Positions 24,088 through 31,959 of a stretch of DNA of 32,294 nucleotides are shown one piece after another. Every line of letters starts with the position of its first letter. The first letter of the stretch is position 1. Origin of the DNA: JBKBXU01 sp046313675 (GTDB taxonomy: Bacteria > Bacteroidota > Bacteroidia > Cytophagales > Cytophagaceae). The position numbers and the translations under genes were made by a program. The stretch spans positions 1 through 32,294 of the forward strand of contig JBKBXU010000006.1 of the NCBI GenBank assembly GCA_046313675.1, read 5' to 3'. The notes beneath the pieces are model-generated. The model saw nothing but the letters and a program-made list of their open reading frames with translations. It made no database searches and had not been told where the DNA came from.

Positions 24088-26568
24088 TTATTTTTTTCCG
24101 TAAGAAATCATGTTAATAAAGAGCTTGTAAGCTCCGGGAACACCTGCAGGCAATTGCCTGAAAAAAGAAATTCCCGAATAAATAAATTTACCCTTGCCGT
24201 AATCAGCCACAATCAGACTTCCTTCATTCATCTCCTCCCCCGGATCCTGAAAAGCTAAAATACTTTCATACTCCTCTGCCTTTTCTCCAACAAAATAAAG
24301 CCCCCGCTCCTGCACCCAGCCTTTAAAATCATTTTCCGTTATTCTATTCGGCAAATGCAATATAGGGTGAATGGTGTTGACAAACTCAACAGGCGAAGCC
24401 TCATCCGTCACCCGTTCACGGGTAATAGAAAATGGATAAGGGCCTATGTCTTCCGTCACTAACCCTCGACTAACATTATATTGCACCAATAAAGTGCCGC
24501 CATCTTCAACAAATTTTAATAAAATTTTATTAAAATGCTGTAAGTCGCTATTGGTATTATACGCTCTTACGCCAGTAATGATTACATCGTAAGCAGATAA
24601 ATCACCACCGACTAATATATTCTGATCTATCATTTTTACCTGATATCCAATATTTCTCAACATCTCAGGCACTTTATCACCTGCACCCATTATATATCCT
24701 ATACGTTCGTCATTTCTTTTTATATCCATACGTACAAGGCGGGCATTGGCCTTTGGAAATAAAGTTTGCGTGGTAATATGAGGGTATTCCAGACTCACCA
24801 TACTCCGGTTTGCCAAACCCTTTGAATTACGAAACTCCGCTGTAAAACTTCCTTCCGAATTGCCTTTGGGAGGAAAAACCATAAAGGAGAGAAGACGTTC
24901 ATCGCCTTTATTTTCTATGCTTAAACCCACGGATTCCGGCTCAGACCTCCACCCTTCCGGTAGGGCCAGCGATACAATGCCTGTTTGCATTTGCCTGAGC
25001 GCTCTAGCTCTAATAGTTACTTCCTGTCCCTTATCTGAGCCAAAAATATATGAAGGCTCTGAAATATTTAACACAACACTTGGCGTTATTTCTACCGGCC
25101 TGAATCGCTCTCCATCTACCGGATCATTCCACTGGAAAAGAACCGGAACAGTATAGGATAATTTTAGCCCCTCAATTTCCAGGTCAAAAATGGTTTCCAT
25201 GGAAGGGCTACTTTCTGGCAGGCCTCTCATTGGTAATTCCGGAATATCAAACAACCCGTTCATCCTTTCTTGCACTAGCCAAAAAGGCTGGGAAAATTCG
25301 GCATCTTCAGGCAATGAAACAGACAAAAGGAATGAATGTAACTTATTTGATTCGGTAACCAGATTTAAAGACGTGTCTCTTCCTGCCTGCTTGATTCGTT
25401 CCAATTTCACCTTACTTCCTGACCGGTTTACAAGGCCGGCCTGTATTTCCAACTCATCACCGGGACTCACGTAATACCGGTTAGTGAATGCCTGCATCCA
25501 AACGCCCGAACAGGTCCGGATAATTTCTTTTAACTCTCCTAATTTATAATCCACTAAGGGGTTCCCCTTTAGTTTTTGCAATTCTCTGTAAGCCTTTACG
25601 AGAACAGGAAGGGATTTCTCCGGATTGCGGGTATCAAATTCTTTATAGGCCTTTTGAAGAAGTTTATTAGCCCCCCTGGCACCTTCCACCCTGTTCCAAC
25701 TCACATCTATTCCATCGAATATCCCTTTTTCCATAGGTGCACCGCTTGTGAGTTCCAGGAATTCTATAAATTCCCCTCGCTTCGGTGTTGTCCCAAAGCC
25801 CTGGCTTTTATGTTGGCTGCGGCTTTCAGCAGCTATTTCCGTGTAGCTGTTACCCAAAAGGCCGTTGTATTTCCCCACATCAACCCTTATATGATTTTTT
25901 CCGGTCTCCGTATAATATTCTTCAAGACCTTGCTTCCACCACCTGCTGGAGTTATAAAGCAATCGTTTTGCCTGCCAGGGCTGCACATAATCCAACTGTT
26001 CCGGAAACATTGTTGGATCGGCTGCTGCAGTAAAAGCCAATTGCGCAAGTAATGCAGAAGCCGTATGATGTCCATGCCCATAGGCATCGAACGAGGGAAA
26101 CCTAGTTATAATCACATCCGGGCGAAACTTGCGGATAACCCAAACCACATCTGCCAGGATAGTGTCTTTTCCCCATATTTCAAAAGACTCTTCCGCGGAT
26201 TTAGAATAGCCAAAATCATAGGCGCGGGTAAAAAACTGTTCTCCTCCATCTCTTTTCCTTGCCTCCAGCAATTCCTGAGTCCGGATAAGCCCTAGCAACT
26301 CCCCTTGCTCTTTTCCAATAAGATTTTGGCCTCCGTCACCTCTTGTAAGTGAAAGGTAGCCGGTACGCGCCATTAGCTCATTGGACATATACGCAATAAG
26401 GGACGTATTTTCATCATCCGGATGAGCTGCCACATATAAAACAGACCCTGTATGGGTGAGTTTTTTCAACGCATGCTGAATCTCCGAAGCATTTGGTTGA
26501 CTCACAGGTTGGGCAATTGACAGGTGGCTTAAAAATAAAAAAGCGGTGAAAACTCTTAGAAAATTCAT
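24088..26568 (-). CDS. PIG-L/LmbE family deacetylase, large exported form
   Basis: The 826-residue product starts with a signal peptide (1-20, cut at SIAQ). The PIG-L domain (about 40-300) has the zinc motif AHPDDE (48-53), GDGGQN (78-83) and HGHHTAS (165-171). The family removes acetyl groups from N-acetylglucosaminyl substrates. The middle part is beta-rich (about 370-610). The C-terminal 200 residues resemble a ThuA/glutamine-amidotransferase-like fold: GYQVKMIDQN, YDVIITGVRAYNT and FVEDGGTLLVQYNV. This large layout is seen in Bacteroidota exported PIG-L proteins, unlike the 230-residue BshB. It is first in the operon with GH3, the small membrane protein and the SSS symporter. Confidence 0.9.
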   Translation of the reverse strand: MNFLRVFTAFLFLSHLSIAQPVSQPNASEIQHALKKLTHTGSVLYVAAHPDDENTSLIAYMSNELMARTGYLSLTRGDGGQNLIGKEQGELLGLIRTQELLEARKRDGGEQFFTRAYDFGYSKSAEESFEIWGKDTILADVVWVIRKFRPDVIITRFPSFDAYGHGHHTASALLAQLAFTAAADPTMFPEQLDYVQPWQAKRLLYNSSRWWKQGLEEYYTETGKNHIRVDVGKYNGLLGNSYTEIAAESRSQHKSQGFGTTPKRGEFIEFLELTSGAPMEKGIFDGIDVSWNRVEGARGANKLLQKAYKEFDTRNPEKSLPVLVKAYRELQKLKGNPLVDYKLGELKEIIRTCSGVWMQAFTNRYYVSPGDELEIQAGLVNRSGSKVKLERIKQAGRDTSLNLVTESNKLHSFLLSVSLPEDAEFSQPFWLVQERMNGLFDIPELPMRGLPESSPSMETIFDLEIEGLKLSYTVPVLFQWNDPVDGERFRPVEITPSVVLNISEPSYIFGSDKGQEVTIRARALRQMQTGIVSLALPEGWRSEPESVGLSIENKGDERLLSFMVFPPKGNSEGSFTAEFRNSKGLANRSMVSLEYPHITTQTLFPKANARLVRMDIKRNDERIGYIMGAGDKVPEMLRNIGYQVKMIDQNILVGGDLSAYDVIITGVRAYNTNSDLQHFNKILLKFVEDGGTLLVQYNVSRGLVTEDIGPYPFSITRERVTDEASPVEFVNTIHPILHLPNRITENDFKGWVQERGLYFVGEKAEEYESILAFQDPGEEMNEGSLIVADYGKGKFIYSGISFFRQLPAGVPGAYKLFINMISYGKK

Positions 26569-26830
26569 GTGTAAAAACTAATATATGTTATCACGTAGAA
26601 ATGGTGAAATTAGTATAATGAGACGTGAAGAACAAAAAGAAGAACATTCCTTTGGTCAGAGAAGAGGAATGTATAAAATAACAACACCTGAACAGGCATC
26701 TAAGAACACATATCTCTGTAAAAAAATATCTAAAATCGGATTAATAAAACCTCTGATAAAAATGAACTCAACAGACGTAACTTATGGTTACTAATTCAGC
26801 AATCAGTAACAACCAGTAAACTTTGAGTAC

Positions 26831-27337
26831 ATGAAAAAATTCAGACTAAAAAACTTTAAAACCCTCATCCTTTTTTCTCTTATAGGTATCATGCTAATTC
26901 CTGCAGTAATTACCATTGGCCAAAGCCCTCAGCAAAAAGGAGAAGTTCAGCAACAAACTGTAAAGAACTTTGGAGATAAGGATCTTCAACATTTTGTGGA
27001 CACCTATGTCAAGGCAAATGAATTACAGGAAAAGCATCACGCCAAAATCATGCAAGCACTGGAAGATTCAAAAATTGACATCGAAAAATATAATGAGTTT
27101 CTTTCTGCTCAATTAAATCCTGATGCAAGTGTAACTTCTATTGAGGAGATGACAGCGTTTAACGAAGCCCACAATACCATAACCAAGGTACAGGAGCAGG
27201 CCCAGGTAGAAATAGGCAATTTTATTGAAGAAGAAATGGGAATTAATAAGTACCAGGAAATCATTTTTGCATACCAGCAAAATGAGGATGTCCAGAAAAA
27301 AGTAGACGCCTTACTTGAAAGCCTATTGGGTGAATAA
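26831..27337 (+). CDS. DUF4168 domain-containing protein, paralogue 1
   Basis: The 168-residue product has a signal peptide (hydrophobic about 12-28) and the helical DUF4168 pattern. A segment DLQHFVDTYVKANELQEKHH is followed by EKYNEFLSAQLNP and a Glu-rich part EIGNFIEEEMGINKYQEII. It ends YQQNEDVQKKVDALL. It is predicted periplasmic and helical, with unknown role. It is paralogous to 28692-29159 and ends at a strong bidirectional terminator. The frame at 26585-26794 upstream is not protein-like. Confidence 0.85.
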   Translation: MKKFRLKNFKTLILFSLIGIMLIPAVITIGQSPQQKGEVQQQTVKNFGDKDLQHFVDTYVKANELQEKHHAKIMQALEDSKIDIEKYNEFLSAQLNPDASVTSIEEMTAFNEAHNTITKVQEQAQVEIGNFIEEEMGINKYQEIIFAYQQNEDVQKKVDALLESLLGE

Positions 27338-27355
27338 TTTGAATAGTATTAACAT

Positions 27356-27392
27356 AACAAAGGGTCAGATTCCATGAATCTGACCCTTTGTT
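27356..27392. terminator. Bidirectional terminator between DUF4168 and RDD genes
   Basis: A perfect 16-bp stem (27356-27371 with 27377-27392), core AAAGGGTCAGATT, has loop CCATG. It lies between convergent genes and has A-rich and T-rich ends. Confidence 0.88.
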
Positions 27393-27406
27393 TATATGAG
27401 CATGTA

Positions 27407-27973
27407 TTATTTAAGCATACTTCTTTTGTAAACGGCAGTTTTTGAAAGCATGTCATGAAAGGCTTGCCTTTTATCCCCTAATACAAAGAAACAGCCAACA
27501 AAAATAGCAAAATTAGCCAGGCCTCCTAAACTTCCAAGAAGCTGAATTCCAATATAAAGGTTTAATAAACTAAGAATCGTTCCGCTTGATTTTAATAAAT
27601 AGCGCAAGAAAAGATTACCAACCTCACTTTGTGTTCCTTCTTTGGACCCTACTTTAATTCCAACAATTAATTTACCAAGCGTTAAACCGGTAAGCCCTTC
27701 CACCAGGTGATAAACCATATCGATAATTGGAATCAATAAAACCGCTCTCATAAGCGCACCCATCCACCCATCCAAATGCACAAATTCCGGGTTTTGACTA
27801 AATATCGCAGAAATATATTCATTGGAGACTCCACTTAAAAGTGGGGCAAGCGCAAATGTTATCGCAATTATAGTGACTATATCCAGTAAAGAAGCTCCCA
27901 AGCGAATACCAAATCCAACCCGCTGAACATCGGTTGAAGTTGAATCCTGGGCATCTAAAATATTTGGTTCCAT
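27407..27973 (-). CDS. RDD family membrane protein
   Basis: The 188-residue product shows the RDD layout. A short polar N-terminus is followed by VGFGIRLGASLLDIVTI, with the Arg and Asp of the family. A second helix pair around LIPIIDMVYHLVEGLTGLT comes next, with the TLGKLIVGIKV motif and a third segment (about 135-165). It ends DKRQAFHDMLSKTAVYK, the usual RDD terminus. The function of the family is mostly unsettled; some members are linked to ion transport. It is convergent with DUF4168 and 77 bases from the barrel gene that precedes it on the same strand. Confidence 0.9.
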   Translation of the reverse strand: MEPNILDAQDSTSTDVQRVGFGIRLGASLLDIVTIIAITFALAPLLSGVSNEYISAIFSQNPEFVHLDGWMGALMRAVLLIPIIDMVYHLVEGLTGLTLGKLIVGIKVGSKEGTQSEVGNLFLRYLLKSSGTILSLLNLYIGIQLLGSLGGLANFAIFVGCFFVLGDKRQAFHDMLSKTAVYKRSMLK

Positions 27974-28050
27974 GTAAAAGGTGTTTGCTGTTTATAAAAA
28001 AACATGCTCAATATGCTGAAAAAATTTAGAAACACAAAGAGTATTTTTCC

Positions 28051-28533
28051 TCAAAATGAATAATTGACCCCCATCCGGACAATTGGATTTTCGTTTGGAG
28101 AACTGGGTCCCACCAATATATCGTAAAGGACCATCGCCTGAAACATTACCCCCGGCCCAATTTTATACTGATAACCTCCTCCAATAGGAAGTGAAAGTAT
28201 CCATATACGACTACCCATTGTCCGATCATTATACCCTGGAACATTTAGTAAATTAATTTCTGCGTGTGTAAAAAAATCCTTTGTAACCAAATATTGCCCA
28301 AAAGCCCTGCCTCCATAAGAATACCTTGCCGGACTGTCATAGACGCGGGAATAAGAAACCACCGGAGCCACACCCACGTTTACATGGTATTCCTCCAGTT
28401 GATATCCTACAAGGGGTGAAAAATCAACAAAAAGGCCATTCCTATAATTTACACCTACATTACCACCCGTATAAACCTGGGCTTCTGCCACTTTGAAAAC
28501 AAAAAGTAATAATAGTAAAATGAAGACTTTCAT
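28051..28533 (-). CDS. Small outer-membrane beta-barrel protein, putative
   Basis: The 160-residue product has a signal peptide (1-18, cut at AEAQ). The rest is alternating strands, such as YTGGNVGVNYRNGLFVDFSP, VNVGVAPVVSYSRVY and ILSLPIGGGYQYKIG. It ends VRMGVNYSF, with the terminal Phe of barrel proteins. Length suits an 8-strand barrel. No specific family is recognised. It could be co-transcribed with the RDD gene downstream. Confidence 0.75.
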   Translation of the reverse strand: MKVFILLLLLFVFKVAEAQVYTGGNVGVNYRNGLFVDFSPLVGYQLEEYHVNVGVAPVVSYSRVYDSPARYSYGGRAFGQYLVTKDFFTHAEINLLNVPGYNDRTMGSRIWILSLPIGGGYQYKIGPGVMFQAMVLYDILVGPSSPNENPIVRMGVNYSF

Positions 28534-28628
28534 AAATCCTGGATCCTGTTTTTTAAAAAAGCATATTTAAGGCAATAATATAAAATTAACTCGTTGCTTT
28601 TATATAGTAAAAAATTTTTAATCTGAAT

Positions 28629-28663
28629 TATGCATTAGATTTCGTCGTGAGTCCTAATGCATA
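28629..28663. promoter_or_regulatory. 10-bp dyad upstream of DUF4168 paralogue 2
   Basis: TATGCATTAG (28629-28638) and its exact complement CTAATGCATA (28654-28663) are separated by 15 bases. The dyad ends 28 bases before the ATG at 28692, so it overlaps the likely promoter zone. It could be an operator for a dimeric regulator or a leader hairpin. Confidence 0.5.
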
Positions 28664-28691
28664 TTTCAGGTTTAACCTTAAAATTTATCTG

Positions 28692-29159
28692 ATGATCAAT
28701 TTAAAAGAGAAAAAAAACATCATTTTCTTATTTATGGTATTTATGCTTCCCATGGCCGCTATAGCTCAGGTTCCGGAAAAAAAGAAAGAAGTAAACTATA
28801 CCGAACAAGAATTGAAAAAATTTGTAGAAGTATACCGGAAAGCCACCAAAATACAGGAAAAAAACCAGGATAAAATGGTGGAAGCTATAGAAGCCGAGAA
28901 ACTGGACATTGACCGTTTTAACACCATACTCACAGCGCAGCAACAGCAAAAAACTGATGAGTTAGAGGCAAGTGAGGAGGAGCTGAAAGCATTTAATAAC
29001 GCCGTACAGAAAGTAGTAAAAATTCAGACCAAAATGCAGGAAGAAATTTCTGACTATATAGAAGAAAACCTCGGAATTAAAAAGTATGACCAGATTGTAC
29101 TGGCTTATCAGCAGGATGAAAAAGTCAGGGCAACCATAGATGGTATAATGAACCAATAA
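28692..29159 (+). CDS. DUF4168 domain-containing protein, paralogue 2
   Basis: The product has 155 residues from the ATG at 28692. An in-frame ATG at 28647 lies within the upstream dyad and would precede the signal peptide by 15 residues. The signal peptide ends at AAIAQ. The body repeats the pattern of paralogue 1: ELKKFVEVYRKATKIQEKNQ, DRFNTILTAQQQQ, EISDYIEENLGIKKYDQIV and YQQDEKVRATID. It is periplasmic and helical, with unknown role. It ends at a strong terminator, and the PorG-like operon starts 56 bases after that. Confidence 0.85.
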   Translation: MINLKEKKNIIFLFMVFMLPMAAIAQVPEKKKEVNYTEQELKKFVEVYRKATKIQEKNQDKMVEAIEAEKLDIDRFNTILTAQQQQKTDELEASEEELKAFNNAVQKVVKIQTKMQEEISDYIEENLGIKKYDQIVLAYQQDEKVRATIDGIMNQ

Positions 29160-29162
29160 ATC

Positions 29163-29197
29163 AAAAAGTGCTTCTGAACCCAGAAGCACTTTTTTTT
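29163..29197 (+). terminator. Rho-independent terminator after DUF4168 paralogue 2
   Basis: A 14-bp stem AAAAAGTGCTTCTG / CAGAAGCACTTTTT with an AACC loop is followed by more T. Confidence 0.92.
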
Positions 29198-29231
29198 CAT
29201 ATCAGGGTTTACCTTTTTAAAAAAATGGAAT

Positions 29232-29254
29232 ATACCGGCAAAAAATGCTGGTAT
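29232..29254 (+). promoter_or_regulatory. Hairpin covering the start codon of the PorG-like gene
   Basis: ATACCGGC (29232-29239) pairs with GCTGGTAT (29247-29254) through seven Watson-Crick pairs and one G-U, with loop AAAAAAT. The A and U of the AUG are inside the stem, so it could limit initiation. It may be chance. Confidence 0.4.
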
Positions 29255-30200
29255 GAAAAAGAAACTAACTTATACTCTCCTTGCGATAGCATGCATTTTC
29301 ACCTTCGAAACAGGCTTTGCCCAAAAATTCAACAAAAAATTCAGATACACTTCTGTAGGAGTTAATGTAAACTCTATGAATTATGTAGGAGACCTGGATC
29401 CAAATCCAAGTTTTTTAAGCCCCGGACTAAAATACTCCAGACCGAATATTGGAATATCACTAACCCAACGACTTTACCCTTCATTATCCCTTAGGGGAAA
29501 TGTTTCCTACGGCCGAATCCAGGCCAGCGATGTGAATAATGCAAACTATAACCCACAAAACATTCACAGACGCATTCGCAACCTCTCTTTTCGGAATGAT
29601 ATTTTCGAAATTAAATTTGATGCCGTATGGGACCTGCTTGAAAACAGAAACAACTACTATCGAAGAGTGGACTATACCCCGTACCTATTTACCGGAATTG
29701 CCTACTTTTACCATAATCCCCATGCCAAAACTCCGGAGGCCATGGGTGGTCAATGGGTGGATCTCCGGCCTTTACAGACAGAAGGTACTATGTATTCACT
29801 GCATCAAATAGCCATTCCACTTGGTGTAGGCTTTCGTTACAAGCTTAATAAAAATTTTGATGTAGCCTTTGAAATTGCATGGAGGTTTACGTTCACAGAT
29901 TACCTCGATGACGTAAGTGACAGCTATATGGGCCGGGAATATTTTGGACAAAACGAATTGGCAATAGCCATGCAGGATCGTTCTATGGAAAATCTTGAAA
30001 ATGATCCTTATCTTTCACAATGGATCAGAGAAAACAATGGATTTATTAATGATGGCGAACATACACTGGTTAACGGCTTTGGGCGGAAAGGCGATCAGCG
30101 TGGGCAACCTTCTCGCAAAGACTGGTATGTCGTGGCAGGATTTCATCTTACCTACATTATACCACCAGCCATTAAATGCCCACTTCCTAAATTCAGATAA
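29253..30200 (+). CDS. PorG-like (DUF6089) outer-membrane beta-barrel protein
   Basis: The 315-residue product has a signal peptide (1-23, cut at GFAQ). It then shows the DUF6089/PorG pattern: VGVNVNSMNYVGDLDP, PNIGISLTQRLYPSLSLRGN, DIFEIKFDAVWDLLEN, YLFTGIAYFYHNP, and IPLGVGFRYKLNKNFDVAFE. A Cys lies near the C-terminus (IKCPLPKF). PorG is an outer-membrane component of the T9SS core in Porphyromonas; this protein is longer and may be a paralogue. It is first in an operon: its TAA directly abuts the ATG of the ECF sigma gene. Confidence 0.8.
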   Translation: MKKKLTYTLLAIACIFTFETGFAQKFNKKFRYTSVGVNVNSMNYVGDLDPNPSFLSPGLKYSRPNIGISLTQRLYPSLSLRGNVSYGRIQASDVNNANYNPQNIHRRIRNLSFRNDIFEIKFDAVWDLLENRNNYYRRVDYTPYLFTGIAYFYHNPHAKTPEAMGGQWVDLRPLQTEGTMYSLHQIAIPLGVGFRYKLNKNFDVAFEIAWRFTFTDYLDDVSDSYMGREYFGQNELAIAMQDRSMENLENDPYLSQWIRENNGFINDGEHTLVNGFGRKGDQRGQPSRKDWYVVAGFHLTYIIPPAIKCPLPKFR

Positions 30201-30758
30201 ATGAATGATCAGCAAATCATATCACTTATAAAATCCGGACAGCGAACAAAGGCATTTGAACTGATCTATAATAATTTTACTATGGTCAGGAAAATGATTT
30301 TTGAAAAAGGAGGGAATACCGAAGATGCCAAGGATATTTTCCAGGACAGCCTTATTGTATTTTATCGGTATGTACTTAAAGATGACTTCAACTTAAAATC
30401 AAGCATAAGTACTTTTATATACAGCATTTCCTACAAACTATGGATGAGAAAACTAAGGAACAACCCAACATATATTTCTTACCCGGAAGATTCGTTATCA
30501 ACTGATAATATCCCTGATGAAGAGCATTTAAACGAATTTGATACGATAAAAACCGCTGAGCGCATCGTTACAGAACTGGGTGAGCCTTGTAAAAGCATAC
30601 TTCAGTATTTCTATTATGAAAAAATGAGTATGAAAGAAATCGCTCAACAAATGAATTACGCAAACGAGAATACCGTTAAGGCTCAAAAATATAAATGCAT
30701 AGAACGGAGTAAAAAACTACTCGGCAAAACCCTAAATTTTGTAAAATCATTCATCTAA
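30201..30758 (+). CDS. ECF-type RNA polymerase sigma factor
   Basis: The 185-residue product has two sigma domains. Region 2 (about 15-85) contains NTEDAKDIFQDSLIVFYRYV and WMRKLRNNPTYISY. Region 4 (about 115-175) contains CKSILQYFYYEKMSMKEIAQ and NENTVKAQKYKCIERSKKLL. It starts at the base after the PorG-like stop, and the predicted membrane regulator follows six bases after its own stop. The operon structure makes the downstream protein its likely anti-sigma factor. Control of envelope or T9SS genes, as reported for SigP in Porphyromonas, is inference. Confidence 0.93.
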   Translation: MNDQQIISLIKSGQRTKAFELIYNNFTMVRKMIFEKGGNTEDAKDIFQDSLIVFYRYVLKDDFNLKSSISTFIYSISYKLWMRKLRNNPTYISYPEDSLSTDNIPDEEHLNEFDTIKTAERIVTELGEPCKSILQYFYYEKMSMKEIAQQMNYANENTVKAQKYKCIERSKKLLGKTLNFVKSFI

Positions 30759-30764
30759 AAGCCC

Positions 30765-31958
30765 ATGAGACCGGAATATAAAATCACAGAATTAATTGAG
30801 AAAGTGCTGATGGGTACAGCCAACAAGAATGAAATGAATGAGTTTGTCGTTCTTTCAGAACAGACAGGCTTTGAGGCCAGTGTAAAATATCAGAAATGCA
30901 TAATGGAAGGCGTAAACATCGCCGGAATAAGACAAGAATTAAATTTTATTCATTCTGAGAAATACCCTGAAACAGCTCCATTCTTTTATCGCAAGTATTT
31001 TTTATGGCCACTGTTATCCATTATGATCGGGTTAATAGTTGTTTTCTTATATCAAAACAACTTCAATAAAGATAAAAACACCATTCTTGCACCCATAGTT
31101 AAAAAAGAAATAGTTAAATCAGAAGAAATTGCAGAAGAACCTATAATGACGAATGATAGTGAGAAAGACATTAAAACCAGCAAAGAAGAACCTCTTGCCA
31201 GCCACACCCCAAAACTACAGGAGAAAAACACGTCCGTAGATCAGAGTAAGAATTTTGGTGCACTGCATGTCAATCCTCACCATGCCACCCCCTCCAATTC
31301 AAAGGCGGAAGTTCAATATTTTAAGATCTTTAAAGATTTCCCGGAGAAAAGACTGGTATGGCTATCCATAACTACCCTGGACTATGACCTGAACTATGCG
31401 AAATTTAAAAATCGTACGCAAAACGGGCAAATAAAATCGCTGCTGCTCCCAAAATATGAAAACACCTTTGTTGCCAGTATCCCATTTCATAAGAGAATTG
31501 AAGGATGCCTGATGTATAGCAACGATGGGGAATTATTAAATCTGTATCTAAACAATACCCATTTAAAACTATACCAGGCAGATTCACTTGTAGCTGAACA
31601 TCTTCTAAAAAAAGCTGAAGCGGATTGCCATAACTATATGTTTTATATGAAAGCTTATGAATTTTTCTGTTACTTAAAATCTGAGAGATATGGTAAAATT
31701 TTGAAGGTAAAGGAATTAGACGGCAGGAATTTCAGAAAAGGAGGCATTTATAAAAACATTCCCAATAAGAAAGAACAAGAGTACCTGGTGGAGATAGGCC
31801 TAACTGAAAAAGAAGCGGATGAAGTATTGCGGTATTTTGAAAACATATACAAATATGTATCTGATTTTAAACTTGCAAGAAAAGAACAGAGACATTTAGA
31901 TTACTACTATTCAAACCACCAAGAGATGGGGATATTTAACAAGAAATGTAAAAATTGA
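30765..31958 (+). CDS. Single-span membrane protein, probable anti-sigma factor
   Basis: The 397-residue product has a cytoplasmic N-terminus of about 77 residues, one membrane helix (about 79-96, LWPLLSIMIGLIVVFLY), and a long outside part. The N-terminus, with MGTANKNEMNEFVVLSEQTG, resembles the FecR-type anti-sigma start. No zinc HxxxCxxC motif is present. The outside part begins with a Lys/Glu-rich linker (about 100-180). A folded C-terminal domain of about 210 residues follows, with no family I recognise (for example YMFYMKAYEFFCYLKSERYG). Position right after the ECF gene is the main reason for the call. The stop lies one base from the stop of the convergent DUF1206 gene, with no hairpin between. 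Confidence 0.7.
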   Translation: MRPEYKITELIEKVLMGTANKNEMNEFVVLSEQTGFEASVKYQKCIMEGVNIAGIRQELNFIHSEKYPETAPFFYRKYFLWPLLSIMIGLIVVFLYQNNFNKDKNTILAPIVKKEIVKSEEIAEEPIMTNDSEKDIKTSKEEPLASHTPKLQEKNTSVDQSKNFGALHVNPHHATPSNSKAEVQYFKIFKDFPEKRLVWLSITTLDYDLNYAKFKNRTQNGQIKSLLLPKYENTFVASIPFHKRIEGCLMYSNDGELLNLYLNNTHLKLYQADSLVAEHLLKKAEADCHNYMFYMKAYEFFCYLKSERYGKILKVKELDGRNFRKGGIYKNIPNKKEQEYLVEIGLTEKEADEVLRYFENIYKYVSDFKLARKEQRHLDYYYSNHQEMGIFNKKCKN

Positions 31959-31959
31959 G

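Noticed and set aside
26585..26794. Open frame of 69 codons on the plus strand
   Set aside because: Composition is random-looking, with no signal, helix or conserved motif; it lies in a divergent promoter region that also holds an 8-bp dyad (26644-26672).
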